Source: Desulfobacterales bacterium (GTDB lineage Bacteria > Desulfobacterota > Desulfobacteria > Desulfobacterales > JAFDDL01). Taken from it: a stretch of 64,000 bases of DNA. Positions within the stretch are counted from its first letter, which is position 1; each line of letters opens with the position of its first letter. Both the position numbers and the translations under genes were made by a program. This document shows positions 38,786-47,473 of this stretch, piece by piece. Below the pieces are notes generated by a model. It saw only the letters and a list, made by a program, of their open reading frames with translations, did not search any database and was not told the DNA's origin. The DNA is taken from contig JAVEYW010000008.1 of assembly GCA_034003325.1 (NCBI GenBank), forward strand, positions 124,001 to 188,000, written 5' to 3'.

Positions 38786-38868
38786 AAAAAACCTCCTCAA
38801 AACAATCTGGCTTATTTAAGCACTGCCTATCATGATGTCAAGTTTTTAAAATCAAAGCCTTGCCGGCT

Positions 38869-40635
38869 TCAAAGGGCAGCCTTGTGCTCGCCATTGGAAA
38901 ATTGCATGCGGTGAAGTTTGCAATATTCCCCGGCTTGGGCCATTAATTCATCGTGGGTACCCTGCTCGATTACCCGGCCGTTGACGAGCACGATGATCCG
39001 GTTGGCATGGGCGATGGTGGAAAGCCGATGGGCAATGACAAAGGTGGTTCGCCCCTGCATCAGGTTTTCCAATGCCTTTTGCACCCACATTTCAGATTCC
39101 GTATCCAGACTGCTGGTCGCCTCGTCCAGAATCAGAATCGGCGCGTTTTTCAGCAACGCCCTGGCAATGCAGATGCGTTGCTTTTCGCCGCCGGACAACC
39201 GCCCCCCCAGCTCGCCAATGGTCGTATCGAAGCCTTTGGGAAACTGTTGAATAAAATCGAAGGCATAGGCCGCGCGAGCCGCGGCCTCTATGTCATCATA
39301 AGAGGCGTTCGGATTTCCATAGGCGATATTGTTGCGAACCGTATCATTGAAAAGGATCGGCTCCTGGGTCACAACGGCGATCTGTTCCCGCAGGGATTTC
39401 AGGGACGCGTTTCGAATATCTTCCCCGTCAATGCGTATAACACCCCTTGAAACATCATAAAACCGCGGGATGAGATTAACCAGCGTGGTTTTTCCACCGC
39501 CGCTCATTCCCACCAAGGCCAAAATCTCACCCGGCCGCACATCCAAATCGATGTCCATTAGGACATCGGCACCGTCATATTTGAAAAACACATGTTCAAA
39601 AACCACTCGATGGGGACGCATGGGAATGACAACGGGATTTGCCGCCTCCTGAATATCCGAGTCGCGCTCGATAATATCAAACACCCGGTCCGTGGCGGCC
39701 AATCCTTCCTGAATCACGTTATTCACCCGGCTCAGTTTTTTGACGGGATCATAAAGCAGCAATACCGCCGTTAAAAAAGAGATCAGCGTTCCGGGCGTGG
39801 AGGTCCCGTCATAAACCCGGCTGCCGCCGTACCAGATAATAAAGGCGACGCCGAAACCGGCCAATAGCTCCATCACCGCGGGTGAGAGCGCTTTGGCCGA
39901 TACGGTTTTAATTTCAAGCCGAAACAGATGGCGGGATTTTTCGTAAAACCTGTTTTTCTCGTAATGTTCCATTCCGAACGCCTTGACGATTTTGTTTCCG
40001 GCAAAGGTCTCGTGCAGAAAGCTGCTCATATCCGCCAGCGTTTCCTGATTTCGCGTGCTGATTTGACGCACCCTGCGCCCGAGCGCCACGACGGGGAAAA
40101 AAGCCACCGGCAAAATCACCATGGCGATAAGGGCCAATTGCCAGTCCCGGTAAAAAATGACACCGGTCAGGGCGACAATGCTGAAACAGTCCCGTACCGC
40201 TGTCTTGACGGCATCGGAGACAAGCGCTTTAATGACATTGACATCGTTGGTGATGCGGCTCATCAGGACGCCGGTTCGCTCGGCCTGAAAAAAGGATAGC
40301 GGCAGATCCTGAATCCGATCGTACAGGGCGTTCCGAAGTTGCATAATGACCCGCTGGCCCGCCTGACTCATAAAAAAATCCTGCCCATACATGCCGAAAC
40401 TGCGAATCAAAAAAACAACGATGACCACAAGGGGCAGCACCCGCAACATGGTCAGATCATGCCGGACAAAAATATCATCGATGACCGGCTTTAACAGCCA
40501 GGCGATCGCTGCCGTGGAGCCGGACACCACCAACGAACAAAGCATGGACAGGCTCAGTTTTAACAGATTGTCCTTTATTAGAGACAAAATCCGCTTATGG
40601 CGAGCGGTCAAACTGAACAGTGCTATCTTTTTCAT
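38869..40635 (-). CDS. msbA: Lipid A export ATP-binding/permease protein MsbA
   Basis: A 588-residue ABC half-transporter. Six N-terminal transmembrane helices (to about residue 320) are followed by a nucleotide-binding domain with Walker A (GMSGGGKTTLV), signature LSGGEKQRICIARALL and Walker B ILILDEATSSLD. It flips lipid A-core across the inner membrane. The call is supported by location immediately after lpxB and the DUF374 acyltransferase. A generic multidrug exporter is the alternative. Confidence 0.9.
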   Translation of the reverse strand: MKKIALFSLTARHKRILSLIKDNLLKLSLSMLCSLVVSGSTAAIAWLLKPVIDDIFVRHDLTMLRVLPLVVIVVFLIRSFGMYGQDFFMSQAGQRVIMQLRNALYDRIQDLPLSFFQAERTGVLMSRITNDVNVIKALVSDAVKTAVRDCFSIVALTGVIFYRDWQLALIAMVILPVAFFPVVALGRRVRQISTRNQETLADMSSFLHETFAGNKIVKAFGMEHYEKNRFYEKSRHLFRLEIKTVSAKALSPAVMELLAGFGVAFIIWYGGSRVYDGTSTPGTLISFLTAVLLLYDPVKKLSRVNNVIQEGLAATDRVFDIIERDSDIQEAANPVVIPMRPHRVVFEHVFFKYDGADVLMDIDLDVRPGEILALVGMSGGGKTTLVNLIPRFYDVSRGVIRIDGEDIRNASLKSLREQIAVVTQEPILFNDTVRNNIAYGNPNASYDDIEAAARAAYAFDFIQQFPKGFDTTIGELGGRLSGGEKQRICIARALLKNAPILILDEATSSLDTESEMWVQKALENLMQGRTTFVIAHRLSTIAHANRIIVLVNGRVIEQGTHDELMAQAGEYCKLHRMQFSNGEHKAAL

Positions 40636-40691
40636 AGGGTTATATTTCCATCTCCCCGATCGAAAAACAGGGATGGAGTCAATCGCACGGA

Positions 40692-41369
40692 TTAAAGAAG
40701 CTCATGGCCATAATGCCGGTCATGGGTGAAGGTGATCCGCCGCATTTCCGTCTCCAGCTGAAGGCGGCAGGCCTCGAGTGTGCGGGCGGACGCCTTGCCG
40801 GGGACAACCATGGGCTTCCCATAAACCAGCCGACATCGGGTAAAGGGGTAGGGTACGATAAAGCGGTCCCAGCTGTGAAACGCTTTTAGTTTCCGCGCAC
40901 TACAGCTTACCGGAATAATGGGATACCCCGTCTTTTGCGCCAGGGCGATGATGCCCGGCTGAACCCGGTGACGTGGCCCTTGCGGACCGTCCGGAATCAT
41001 GCCGCCCGGCCGGTCTTTCTCATTTAACAGCTTAATTTGACGAGCCAATGCCCGAAGCCCTCCCTTGCCAGTGGATCCCCTTACCACTGCGTGCCCCTGC
41101 CGTTCAATCACCCGGGCGATAATTTCGCCGTCCGCGGAACGACTGGCCATGACAACGCTGTTCCACCCTTTATGCATAAAGCTGATCACAAGGATTCGGG
41201 AATGCCAGAAACTTAAGATGAAGCGTCGTGTTTCCATGATCGGACGCACCTTTTCATGCCCAATCACTTCCACGCGCAAAGACCCCGCCAGCAGGTCGAT
41301 GGCCCATTTCCCCAAAAGGCCCACCAGCCGCCAGCAAATCTCCGGCGTGTTGTCCGTGAAAAGGCTCAT
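40692..41369 (-). CDS. DUF374 lysophospholipid acyltransferase-family protein
   Basis: A 225-residue protein of the LPLAT/AGPAT type. It contains FWHSRILVISFM, GSTGKGGLRALARQI and PDGPQGPRHRVQPGIIALAQ, the hallmark DUF374 segments. It probably adds an acyl chain to a lipid A precursor or phospholipid at the inner membrane. Its four-base overlap with lpxB and its position before msbA suggest a late lipid A acylation role; the actual substrate is inference. Confidence 0.85.
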   Translation of the reverse strand: MSLFTDNTPEICWRLVGLLGKWAIDLLAGSLRVEVIGHEKVRPIMETRRFILSFWHSRILVISFMHKGWNSVVMASRSADGEIIARVIERQGHAVVRGSTGKGGLRALARQIKLLNEKDRPGGMIPDGPQGPRHRVQPGIIALAQKTGYPIIPVSCSARKLKAFHSWDRFIVPYPFTRCRLVYGKPMVVPGKASARTLEACRLQLETEMRRITFTHDRHYGHELL

Positions 41370-42538
41370 GCCGGTGTTCTCTTTTGGGCCATCAACGACA
41401 GGGCAATATCGGCAACTCGGTTTGAAGCGCCGGGGCCGCCCAACTGCGCACCTATCGCCAACAACTGGTCACGGCGCTTTTCCAGTTCATCGGGATTTTG
41501 AAGCATGGACAGCACCGCTTCAGCGATATTGCGCCCGGTCGCCCGATGTTGCAACAACTCCGTTGCGACCTCTTTGCCGGCAATCAGGTTTGCCAGGCCC
41601 GCGTACTTGACACGAATCAAGAGGCGACCCAGGGCATAACTCAAGGCCGAGACCTTATAAACGAGAACAAATGGAATACCGGCAATGGCCGCCTCCAGTG
41701 TAACGGTGCCCGAGGTCGCCACCACCAAGGTGCTTTTTTTAAAAATCTTTCGAACACCCCGGTCTTCGATTTCAAAATCAATCCCCGGCGCATGAGAAGC
41801 CAAAAGGGATTCTAACAGCGGGCGTTCCACGCTGGGAGAAAGCGAAATAACAAACCGTGCCTTCGGAAACGAGCGTTTTATTATCGGGACGGCGGCCAAC
41901 ATCTGCGGAAACAGGCGCACCACCTCCCGATCCCGGGAACCGGGCAACAGCCCGATGACAATCGCTTCCCGTGAGGGGGAAACCGCCGGAGGCGCAGCCA
42001 CGCTCGGGGAATGATCCAGCAAAGGGTGCCCTACAAACGTAACCGGCACTCGATGATCCGCATAAAATGCCGCCTCAAACGGCAGAATCACCGCCATATG
42101 GTCCACCCGTGCACGAATTTTTTTAACTCGGCCGGAACGCCAAGCCCATATTTGCGGGCTAATATAATAAAGTACCGGAATTCCCAGTTTCTTTGCGGTG
42201 GCGGCGATATGCAGGTTGAAATCCGGAAAATCGATTAATATTAACAAATCCGGTTTCAGCGTGCGAAGCAATCGTTTCGCCGTGCGCATGGCCTTCAAGA
42301 GGATGGGAAACTTGGAAAAAACCTCCGTAATGCCAACCACCGCCATTTGCGAAGCATCCATGAAGACTTGAACGCCGGCCGCCTTTAACATTCGCCCGCC
42401 GATGCCAAAAAAAGACACGCCCGGCCAGCGATTCCGAATGGCAAGAACGACCTTGGCACCGTGCTGATCTCCGGAGGCTTCTCCGGCAATAATCATCACC
42501 TTGGCGCCCCCGGCGATCGATTTCATTTCGTGTATCAT
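41366..42538 (-). CDS. lpxB: Lipid-A-disaccharide synthase
   Basis: A 390-residue GT-B glycosyltransferase with the N-terminal motif IIAGEASGDQHGAKV, the central YYISPQIWAWRSGRVKKI and the C-terminal donor-site region ATSGTVTLEAAIAGIPFVLVYK. It condenses UDP-2,3-diacylglucosamine with lipid X at the inner membrane. It is one base from the upstream oxidoreductase gene and overlaps the acyltransferase gene downstream. Confidence 0.95.
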   Translation of the reverse strand: MIHEMKSIAGGAKVMIIAGEASGDQHGAKVVLAIRNRWPGVSFFGIGGRMLKAAGVQVFMDASQMAVVGITEVFSKFPILLKAMRTAKRLLRTLKPDLLILIDFPDFNLHIAATAKKLGIPVLYYISPQIWAWRSGRVKKIRARVDHMAVILPFEAAFYADHRVPVTFVGHPLLDHSPSVAAPPAVSPSREAIVIGLLPGSRDREVVRLFPQMLAAVPIIKRSFPKARFVISLSPSVERPLLESLLASHAPGIDFEIEDRGVRKIFKKSTLVVATSGTVTLEAAIAGIPFVLVYKVSALSYALGRLLIRVKYAGLANLIAGKEVATELLQHRATGRNIAEAVLSMLQNPDELEKRRDQLLAIGAQLGGPGASNRVADIALSLMAQKRTPA

Positions 42539-42539
42539 C

Positions 42540-43490
42540 TTAAAACCGCTGGTGAGTCAGTTGAATCTGATCCATGATGTGAAGAACGATTTTCAAGGCG
42601 TCCCTTCCGACCTTGCCCGAAACTTCAGGCACCGTGCGCGTTAACACGCAAGAAACAAAGGCGCTGATCTCCGCGGCCAGTGCATCCGCCTTTGCAAAAC
42701 TGAGCTGCTGCATCGCCATGCCGGGAATAATTCCTTCCCCGCCATTATCATCCTGGCGAATAATCGTGATCCCCTGATTGGCGAAATCAACCGAAATATA
42801 GGCATCCCGCTGAAACAGGCGAATTTTACGCTCATTTTTCGCTGAAATTCGGCTGGCCGTTACATTGGCCACACACCCGTTTTGAAACTCAAGGCGCGCA
42901 TTGGCGATATCCACTTCATCGGTAATCACCGTGGTGCCGGCCGCACGAATATCCGTCACGTCGGACTTTACAAAATTCAAAATGATATCGATATCATGAA
43001 TCATTAAATCCAGGACCACGCTCACATCAATGCCACGGGGTTTAAAAATGCTGAGCCGGTGAGATTCGATAAACCGAGGCACCTTGACAATATCCTGAAG
43101 CGCCATCACGGCCGGGTTAAACCGCTCCAAATGACCAACCTGAATAATCAATCCGCGGGATTCGGCAAAATCAATCAACGCATCGGCCTCATCCAGGGTA
43201 ACGGTGATCGGTTTTTCAATGAGCACATCCACATCCCGTTCCAAAAAGGCGCGGCTGACTTCAAAATGAGCGGGGGTCGGCGTCACCACACTCACGGCGT
43301 CGACCTTACCGAAAAGATCCTCATAATTCCGGTAAGCGCGGGTCCCCACCTGTTGCGCCACCTGATGGGCCTGCTCCCGGTTCACATCGACTATGCCGAC
43401 AAGATCCACATTATCCATTTGGGCGTACTTCTCGGCGTGGAATTTCCCCAGATACCCCACCCCGATAACCCCGACACGTAATTTTTTCAT
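42540..43490 (-). CDS. Gfo/Idh/MocA-family oxidoreductase (GnnA-like)
   Basis: A 316-residue NAD(P)-dependent oxidoreductase with a Rossmann start (VGVIGVGYLGKFHA), the catalytic EKPITVTLDEAD and the dinucleotide/substrate histidine region (LMIHDIDIIL). It lies between lpxI and lpxB in the lipid A cluster. Family knowledge: GnnA oxidises UDP-GlcNAc at C3 so that GnnB can aminate it, giving amide-linked lipid A acyl chains. No GnnB aminotransferase is in the window, so the assignment is tentative. The start could be GTG 43508; neither start has a strong ribosome binding site. Confidence 0.78.
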   Translation of the reverse strand: MKKLRVGVIGVGYLGKFHAEKYAQMDNVDLVGIVDVNREQAHQVAQQVGTRAYRNYEDLFGKVDAVSVVTPTPAHFEVSRAFLERDVDVLIEKPITVTLDEADALIDFAESRGLIIQVGHLERFNPAVMALQDIVKVPRFIESHRLSIFKPRGIDVSVVLDLMIHDIDIILNFVKSDVTDIRAAGTTVITDEVDIANARLEFQNGCVANVTASRISAKNERKIRLFQRDAYISVDFANQGITIIRQDDNGGEGIIPGMAMQQLSFAKADALAAEISAFVSCVLTRTVPEVSGKVGRDALKIVLHIMDQIQLTHQRF

Positions 43491-43632
43491 GGGCACTATT
43501 TTATTCACGCTTATTGTTATATCAAACCCTTTGTCAGAAACATGCCCGCACTTGCGTGCATATTCGCCGAAGGTGAAAGATGGCTTTTATGCATCTCCGC
43601 ATCCCAGCCTTCGGCTTTGCCGGATCAGGGAT

Positions 43633-44451
43633 TTATTGCGAATGGTTTCCAGCCACAATGGCAATGCCGAACTGGTCCGCCAACGAAATCATCTCTTCCC
43701 GGTCGAAAACGACCGCCTTTCCTGCTTCGATCACCAGAACCCCGGCACCAACCGCCTGCATGGTTCGTATGGTCTGAGCCCCCACGGCCGGCATGTCAAA
43801 GCGATTATCCTGTGTCGGCTTGCTTACTTTTACGACCACGGCGCGTCCCTTTCCCAGCTCGCCCCCTCGCCGAATCGTGGCATCCGTGCCATCAATGGCT
43901 TCCACCGCCAACACACTGCCGCCCGCCACGACGATGCACTGGCCAATGTCGAGCCGGCCGATCTCTTTGGCCAGCCGCCACCCTAAATCAATATCCGCGG
44001 ACTCATCCTTGGTGGGTTTTCGTTTGGTCCAGCAGCCGGGAGATGCCAGCATTTCGGGCAATAACATGGTGGACGCCAGGATTTGAATTCCTTCACGCGA
44101 CAGCAGCCCCGCAAACGCCCGCAAAATGCCGTCATCATGCGTATGGCGCATGCCGGCGACAAGTGCCAGCGCCTTTGTGTCGGGCCGTATGTCGGTAAAC
44201 ATGCGCGTCTTTTGAATAGCGCCCATCATTACGGCTTCCGAAATTTCATGTTTTCTAAAAAATTTCAACAGCCGCTTGACTTGTCCCAGATGAATCCATT
44301 CGATCGCTTCCACATGGGATTCAAGGGCGGGATCGGTTTCCTTCAAGTGGGCGACCGCATATACGGCATGCCCTTTTTCCCCGGCAATTTTGGAAAAAAT
44401 GATGGGGAACTGACCGCTCCCCGCTATCAGTCCAATTCGCTTGATTGTCAT
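43633..44451 (-). CDS. lpxI: UDP-2,3-diacylglucosamine diphosphatase LpxI
   Basis: A 272-residue DUF1009 protein starting with IKRIGLIAGSGQFPIIFSK and ending near residue 270 with VIEAGKAVVFDREEMI. LpxI hydrolyses UDP-diacylglucosamine to lipid X and replaces LpxH in many Gram-negative bacteria. It lies between lpxA and the oxidoreductase gene. ATG 44451 is used; a GTG four codons upstream is possible. Confidence 0.92.
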   Translation of the reverse strand: MTIKRIGLIAGSGQFPIIFSKIAGEKGHAVYAVAHLKETDPALESHVEAIEWIHLGQVKRLLKFFRKHEISEAVMMGAIQKTRMFTDIRPDTKALALVAGMRHTHDDGILRAFAGLLSREGIQILASTMLLPEMLASPGCWTKRKPTKDESADIDLGWRLAKEIGRLDIGQCIVVAGGSVLAVEAIDGTDATIRRGGELGKGRAVVVKVSKPTQDNRFDMPAVGAQTIRTMQAVGAGVLVIEAGKAVVFDREEMISLADQFGIAIVAGNHSQ

Positions 44452-44523
44452 TCGCCAGCACACTTCATAAAAGAAGGCGGCAAGTGCATCACCAAAGCCA
44501 TCGCACCGCCGCCCATCACCGGG

Positions 44524-45294
44524 TTATCGGGTAACACCGCGCTCCGAAGTTTCCAAAAACTCAATAAATTTTACCACCTCAGGGATTTGGTCCACTTCCG
44601 CCTTTACGCGTTCCACCGCTTCCCGCAAGGTGAGACCGATTCGAAAGATGATTCGATAGGTTTTTTTCAGCAAATTGATGGTTTGCGATGAAAAACCACG
44701 TCTTTGCAGGCCGACACTGTTGAGTCCATGCAGCTTGGCCCGGTCTCCGGAAGATATCACATAGGGCGGAATGTCTTTCACCACAGCCGCCTTGCCGCCG
44801 ATAAACGCATAATCGCCGATCCGCACAAACTGATGAATAGCAGCCAGGCCGCCCACGGTGGCATAGTTGCCGACCGTGATATGGCCGGCCAGCGTGGCGT
44901 TATTGGCAAATACCACCTGCTTTCCGACGCGGCAATCATGGGCAATGTGTGTGTAATTCATGAGAAAGCATTCCTCACCGATTTCAGTCAGGCCGCCGCC
45001 GAATTGGGTTCCCCGGTGAATCGTTACAAATTCACGGATAATCGTTTTTTGGCCGATCTTCACCTGCGATTGCTCTCCTGCGAATTTAAGGGACTGGGGT
45101 GGCGCGCCGATGGCGGCAAACTGAAAGATTCGACACGCCGGACCAATACTGACAAAGGAATCAATGACAACATGAGGGCCGATCTCGGTACCGGCACCGA
45201 TCTTCACATGTTCCCGAATAATAGAATACGCGCCGACGGACACGTTCTCATCCAGCTCAGCCTTTGAATTCACAATCGCGGTCGGATGTATCAT
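44524..45294 (-). CDS. lpxA: UDP-N-acetylglucosamine acyltransferase
   Basis: A 256-residue left-handed beta-helix acyltransferase with repeated hexapeptides (for example VSVGAYSIIREHVKIG) and the catalytic-site histidine in NYTHIAHDCRVG. A helical C-terminal domain follows. It adds the first R-3-hydroxyacyl chain of lipid A. Its start overlaps the fabZ stop by four bases. Confidence 0.95.
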   Translation of the reverse strand: MIHPTAIVNSKAELDENVSVGAYSIIREHVKIGAGTEIGPHVVIDSFVSIGPACRIFQFAAIGAPPQSLKFAGEQSQVKIGQKTIIREFVTIHRGTQFGGGLTEIGEECFLMNYTHIAHDCRVGKQVVFANNATLAGHITVGNYATVGGLAAIHQFVRIGDYAFIGGKAAVVKDIPPYVISSGDRAKLHGLNSVGLQRRGFSSQTINLLKKTYRIIFRIGLTLREAVERVKAEVDQIPEVVKFIEFLETSERGVTR

Positions 45295-45737
45295 TTTTTC
45301 TCCTCAATCATGGCCATCAATTCCGCCTCCGCGGCAACCGCGCCGTCCACCATGGCCGTACAAGCCAGTTTTGCGGTATTGCGTCGCTTTTTCAGAATGC
45401 TTGTCGTGATGATCAGCTGATCGCCAGGCACTACCGCCTTTCTGAATTTAACCTTATCCATGGCCATGAAATACATCAGTGCCCCATACTGCTCCGGCGG
45501 CATGGCGGATACGATCAAAATGCCGCCGGTCTGGGCCATGGCCTCAACAATCAACACACCGGGCATTACCGGCATGCCGGGAAAATGGCCCTGAAAAAAG
45601 GGCTCATTCATGGTCACATTTTTCAAGGTGGTAATCTTTTCCTCCGGAACCGACTCAATAACGCGGTCCACCAGCAAAAACGGATACCGATGCGGCAGGA
45701 ACTTCATGATTTCCCGAATATCGTATACAGTCTCCAT
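45291..45737 (-). CDS. fabZ: 3-hydroxyacyl-ACP dehydratase FabZ
   Basis: A 148-residue hot-dog fold dehydratase with the catalytic histidine/glutamate segments FLPHRYPFLLVD and HFPGMPVMPGVLIVEAMAQ. It acts in fatty acid elongation and competes with LpxA/LpxD for 3-hydroxyacyl-ACP, which explains its common location in lpx clusters. Confidence 0.95.
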   Translation of the reverse strand: METVYDIREIMKFLPHRYPFLLVDRVIESVPEEKITTLKNVTMNEPFFQGHFPGMPVMPGVLIVEAMAQTGGILIVSAMPPEQYGALMYFMAMDKVKFRKAVVPGDQLIITTSILKKRRNTAKLACTAMVDGAVAAEAELMAMIEEKK

Positions 45738-45751
45738 GGGTCACTCCTCTC

Positions 45752-46786
45752 TCAACTTTCTTTCTCTTTTTTCTCAAGTGCCGATAGTCGCTTTTCAAGC
45801 CCGTCCATCTTTTTTTTCATACCCGGCAGGGAAGGAAAATCCCGATGAACTCTAAGCCAGGTACGATGCGGCATGGCAGGCGCACCCGATAAAACCTCTC
45901 CGGCGGCGACATCCTTCCCGATACCGGCCATATTGCCGATCACGGCGTTATCGCCGATTGTCAGATGGTCGGCCACGCCGGCCTTGCCCAATATGATAAC
46001 GTGTTTTCCGATGGTGACGCTGCCGGCGATCCCCGTCTGCGCCACTATGATGGTATCTTCCCCCACCACCACGTTATGCGCCACATGCACCTGATTATCC
46101 GTCTTCACGCCCCGCTGAATCCAGGTTTTGCCCAAGGCCGCCCGATCGATGGTATTCAATGCCCCGAGTTCCACATCATCGTCAATCTGCACAATCCCCA
46201 CCTGAGGCACCTTATGGTATTGGCCCCCGTCCGGGGCAAAGCCAAATCCTTCACTGCCGATAACCGTTCCGGCATGAATCGTAACCCGGTTACCAATCCG
46301 GCAGCGATCGTAAATGGTCACATTCGGATAAATCACCACATCGTCCCCGATCACGACGCCATCCCCAATAACAACGCAAGGGTAAATGGTCACCCGCGAC
46401 CCGCATACCACATGATTACCGATCACCGCACAGGCGGCAATGGACACATCCTTTCCGGAACAAAAGTGGTGTCCCACCACCGCAGAGGTGTGAATACCGG
46501 GTGCCGGCAACTCCGCCGGATGCAACCGCTCTATAATCTTGGCAAATGCCACATGCGGATTATCCACGCGAATCAGATTGCCGGTGGCGGCCGTCACCTT
46601 GCGCGATACAATGACCGCACCGGCCGCACAGGATGCCAACTTTTTCTCGAATTCCGGATTCATGGCAAACGTAACATCGTCCGCGCCGGCACTGTCAAAT
46701 GCCGCAACCCTTAGAATGCGCTTGGTTGCATCCCCGCAGACATCACCATTTACGATATGGGCAATTTCAGCAATGGTCAGTTCCAT
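45752..46786 (-). CDS. lpxD: UDP-3-O-acylglucosamine N-acyltransferase
   Basis: A 344-residue protein with an N-terminal LpxD-specific domain (MELTIAEIAHIVNGD) and a left-handed beta-helix of hexapeptides containing the catalytic histidine in VHVAHNVVVGE. It adds the second, N-linked hydroxyacyl chain. A short coiled-coil tail ends the protein. ATG 46786 is preferred over an in-frame GTG at 46795. Confidence 0.95.
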   Translation of the reverse strand: MELTIAEIAHIVNGDVCGDATKRILRVAAFDSAGADDVTFAMNPEFEKKLASCAAGAVIVSRKVTAATGNLIRVDNPHVAFAKIIERLHPAELPAPGIHTSAVVGHHFCSGKDVSIAACAVIGNHVVCGSRVTIYPCVVIGDGVVIGDDVVIYPNVTIYDRCRIGNRVTIHAGTVIGSEGFGFAPDGGQYHKVPQVGIVQIDDDVELGALNTIDRAALGKTWIQRGVKTDNQVHVAHNVVVGEDTIIVAQTGIAGSVTIGKHVIILGKAGVADHLTIGDNAVIGNMAGIGKDVAAGEVLSGAPAMPHRTWLRVHRDFPSLPGMKKKMDGLEKRLSALEKKEKES

Positions 46787-46813
46787 GACACCCACTCAAT
46801 CCGGTTTCACCGT

Positions 46814-47353
46814 CTATTTTGCCTTTTTGGTATATGTTTGATTATATTTTTGAATCAGCTGATCCGTAATGTCCATCGTGCCCGGAAAATAAAGCGCACC
46901 GCTTTCATTTTTTTCCAGAATAAGCAGATACCCTTCTTTCTTTCCAATCTCTTCAGCCAAGGCAAAAACATCTTTTCTGAACTTGCCGACCAATTGCATA
47001 TTAAAATCGTTAAATTCTTTTTTATACTGTTTTTCCTTATCTTTAAAATCCATCAGCTTGATTCGAAACTCACGCTCTTTTTCAGAACGTTTTTCCGGAG
47101 CCATCACCAGCGCTTCTCTTTCAAGCCGCTCTTTTGTCTCTTCCAACTCGGCGCCTTTTGTTTTCAGGTCGGCCTCCATAGCCTTGCCTTTGGTTGCGAT
47201 TTCCGCTTGCGCCTCTTTCCCCGCTTCGGAAAGTGTCAATATTTTCTGAAAATCAACCATACCGATTTTGGCAACATCAGCCCCCCGGGCTAAGGCAACA
47301 AACAGAAAACAGGATACCAACGCCGTCAGGAAACCGATTTTACGCATTTGCAT
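46814..47353 (-). CDS. skp: OmpH/Skp-family periplasmic chaperone
   Basis: A 179-residue protein with a cleavable signal peptide (to about residue 24, ending ALARGAD) and a long charged helical region with heptad pattern (about 45-130), the tentacles of Skp. It holds unfolded outer-membrane proteins in the periplasm. It lies between bamA and lpxD, its usual place. AAGGGGG precedes the start. Confidence 0.9.
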   Translation of the reverse strand: MQMRKIGFLTALVSCFLFVALARGADVAKIGMVDFQKILTLSEAGKEAQAEIATKGKAMEADLKTKGAELEETKERLEREALVMAPEKRSEKEREFRIKLMDFKDKEKQYKKEFNDFNMQLVGKFRKDVFALAEEIGKKEGYLLILEKNESGALYFPGTMDITDQLIQKYNQTYTKKAK

Positions 47354-47473
47354 GAAATTCCCCCTTTATGTTGTTTGAATAAAGAAAAACGCCATATTCA
47401 AGTGATCCCCCCTCGATCATGGCCATTGTAAATTTTGTATTTCTTGACACTCAAACCGCATGTTCAAACGGTG

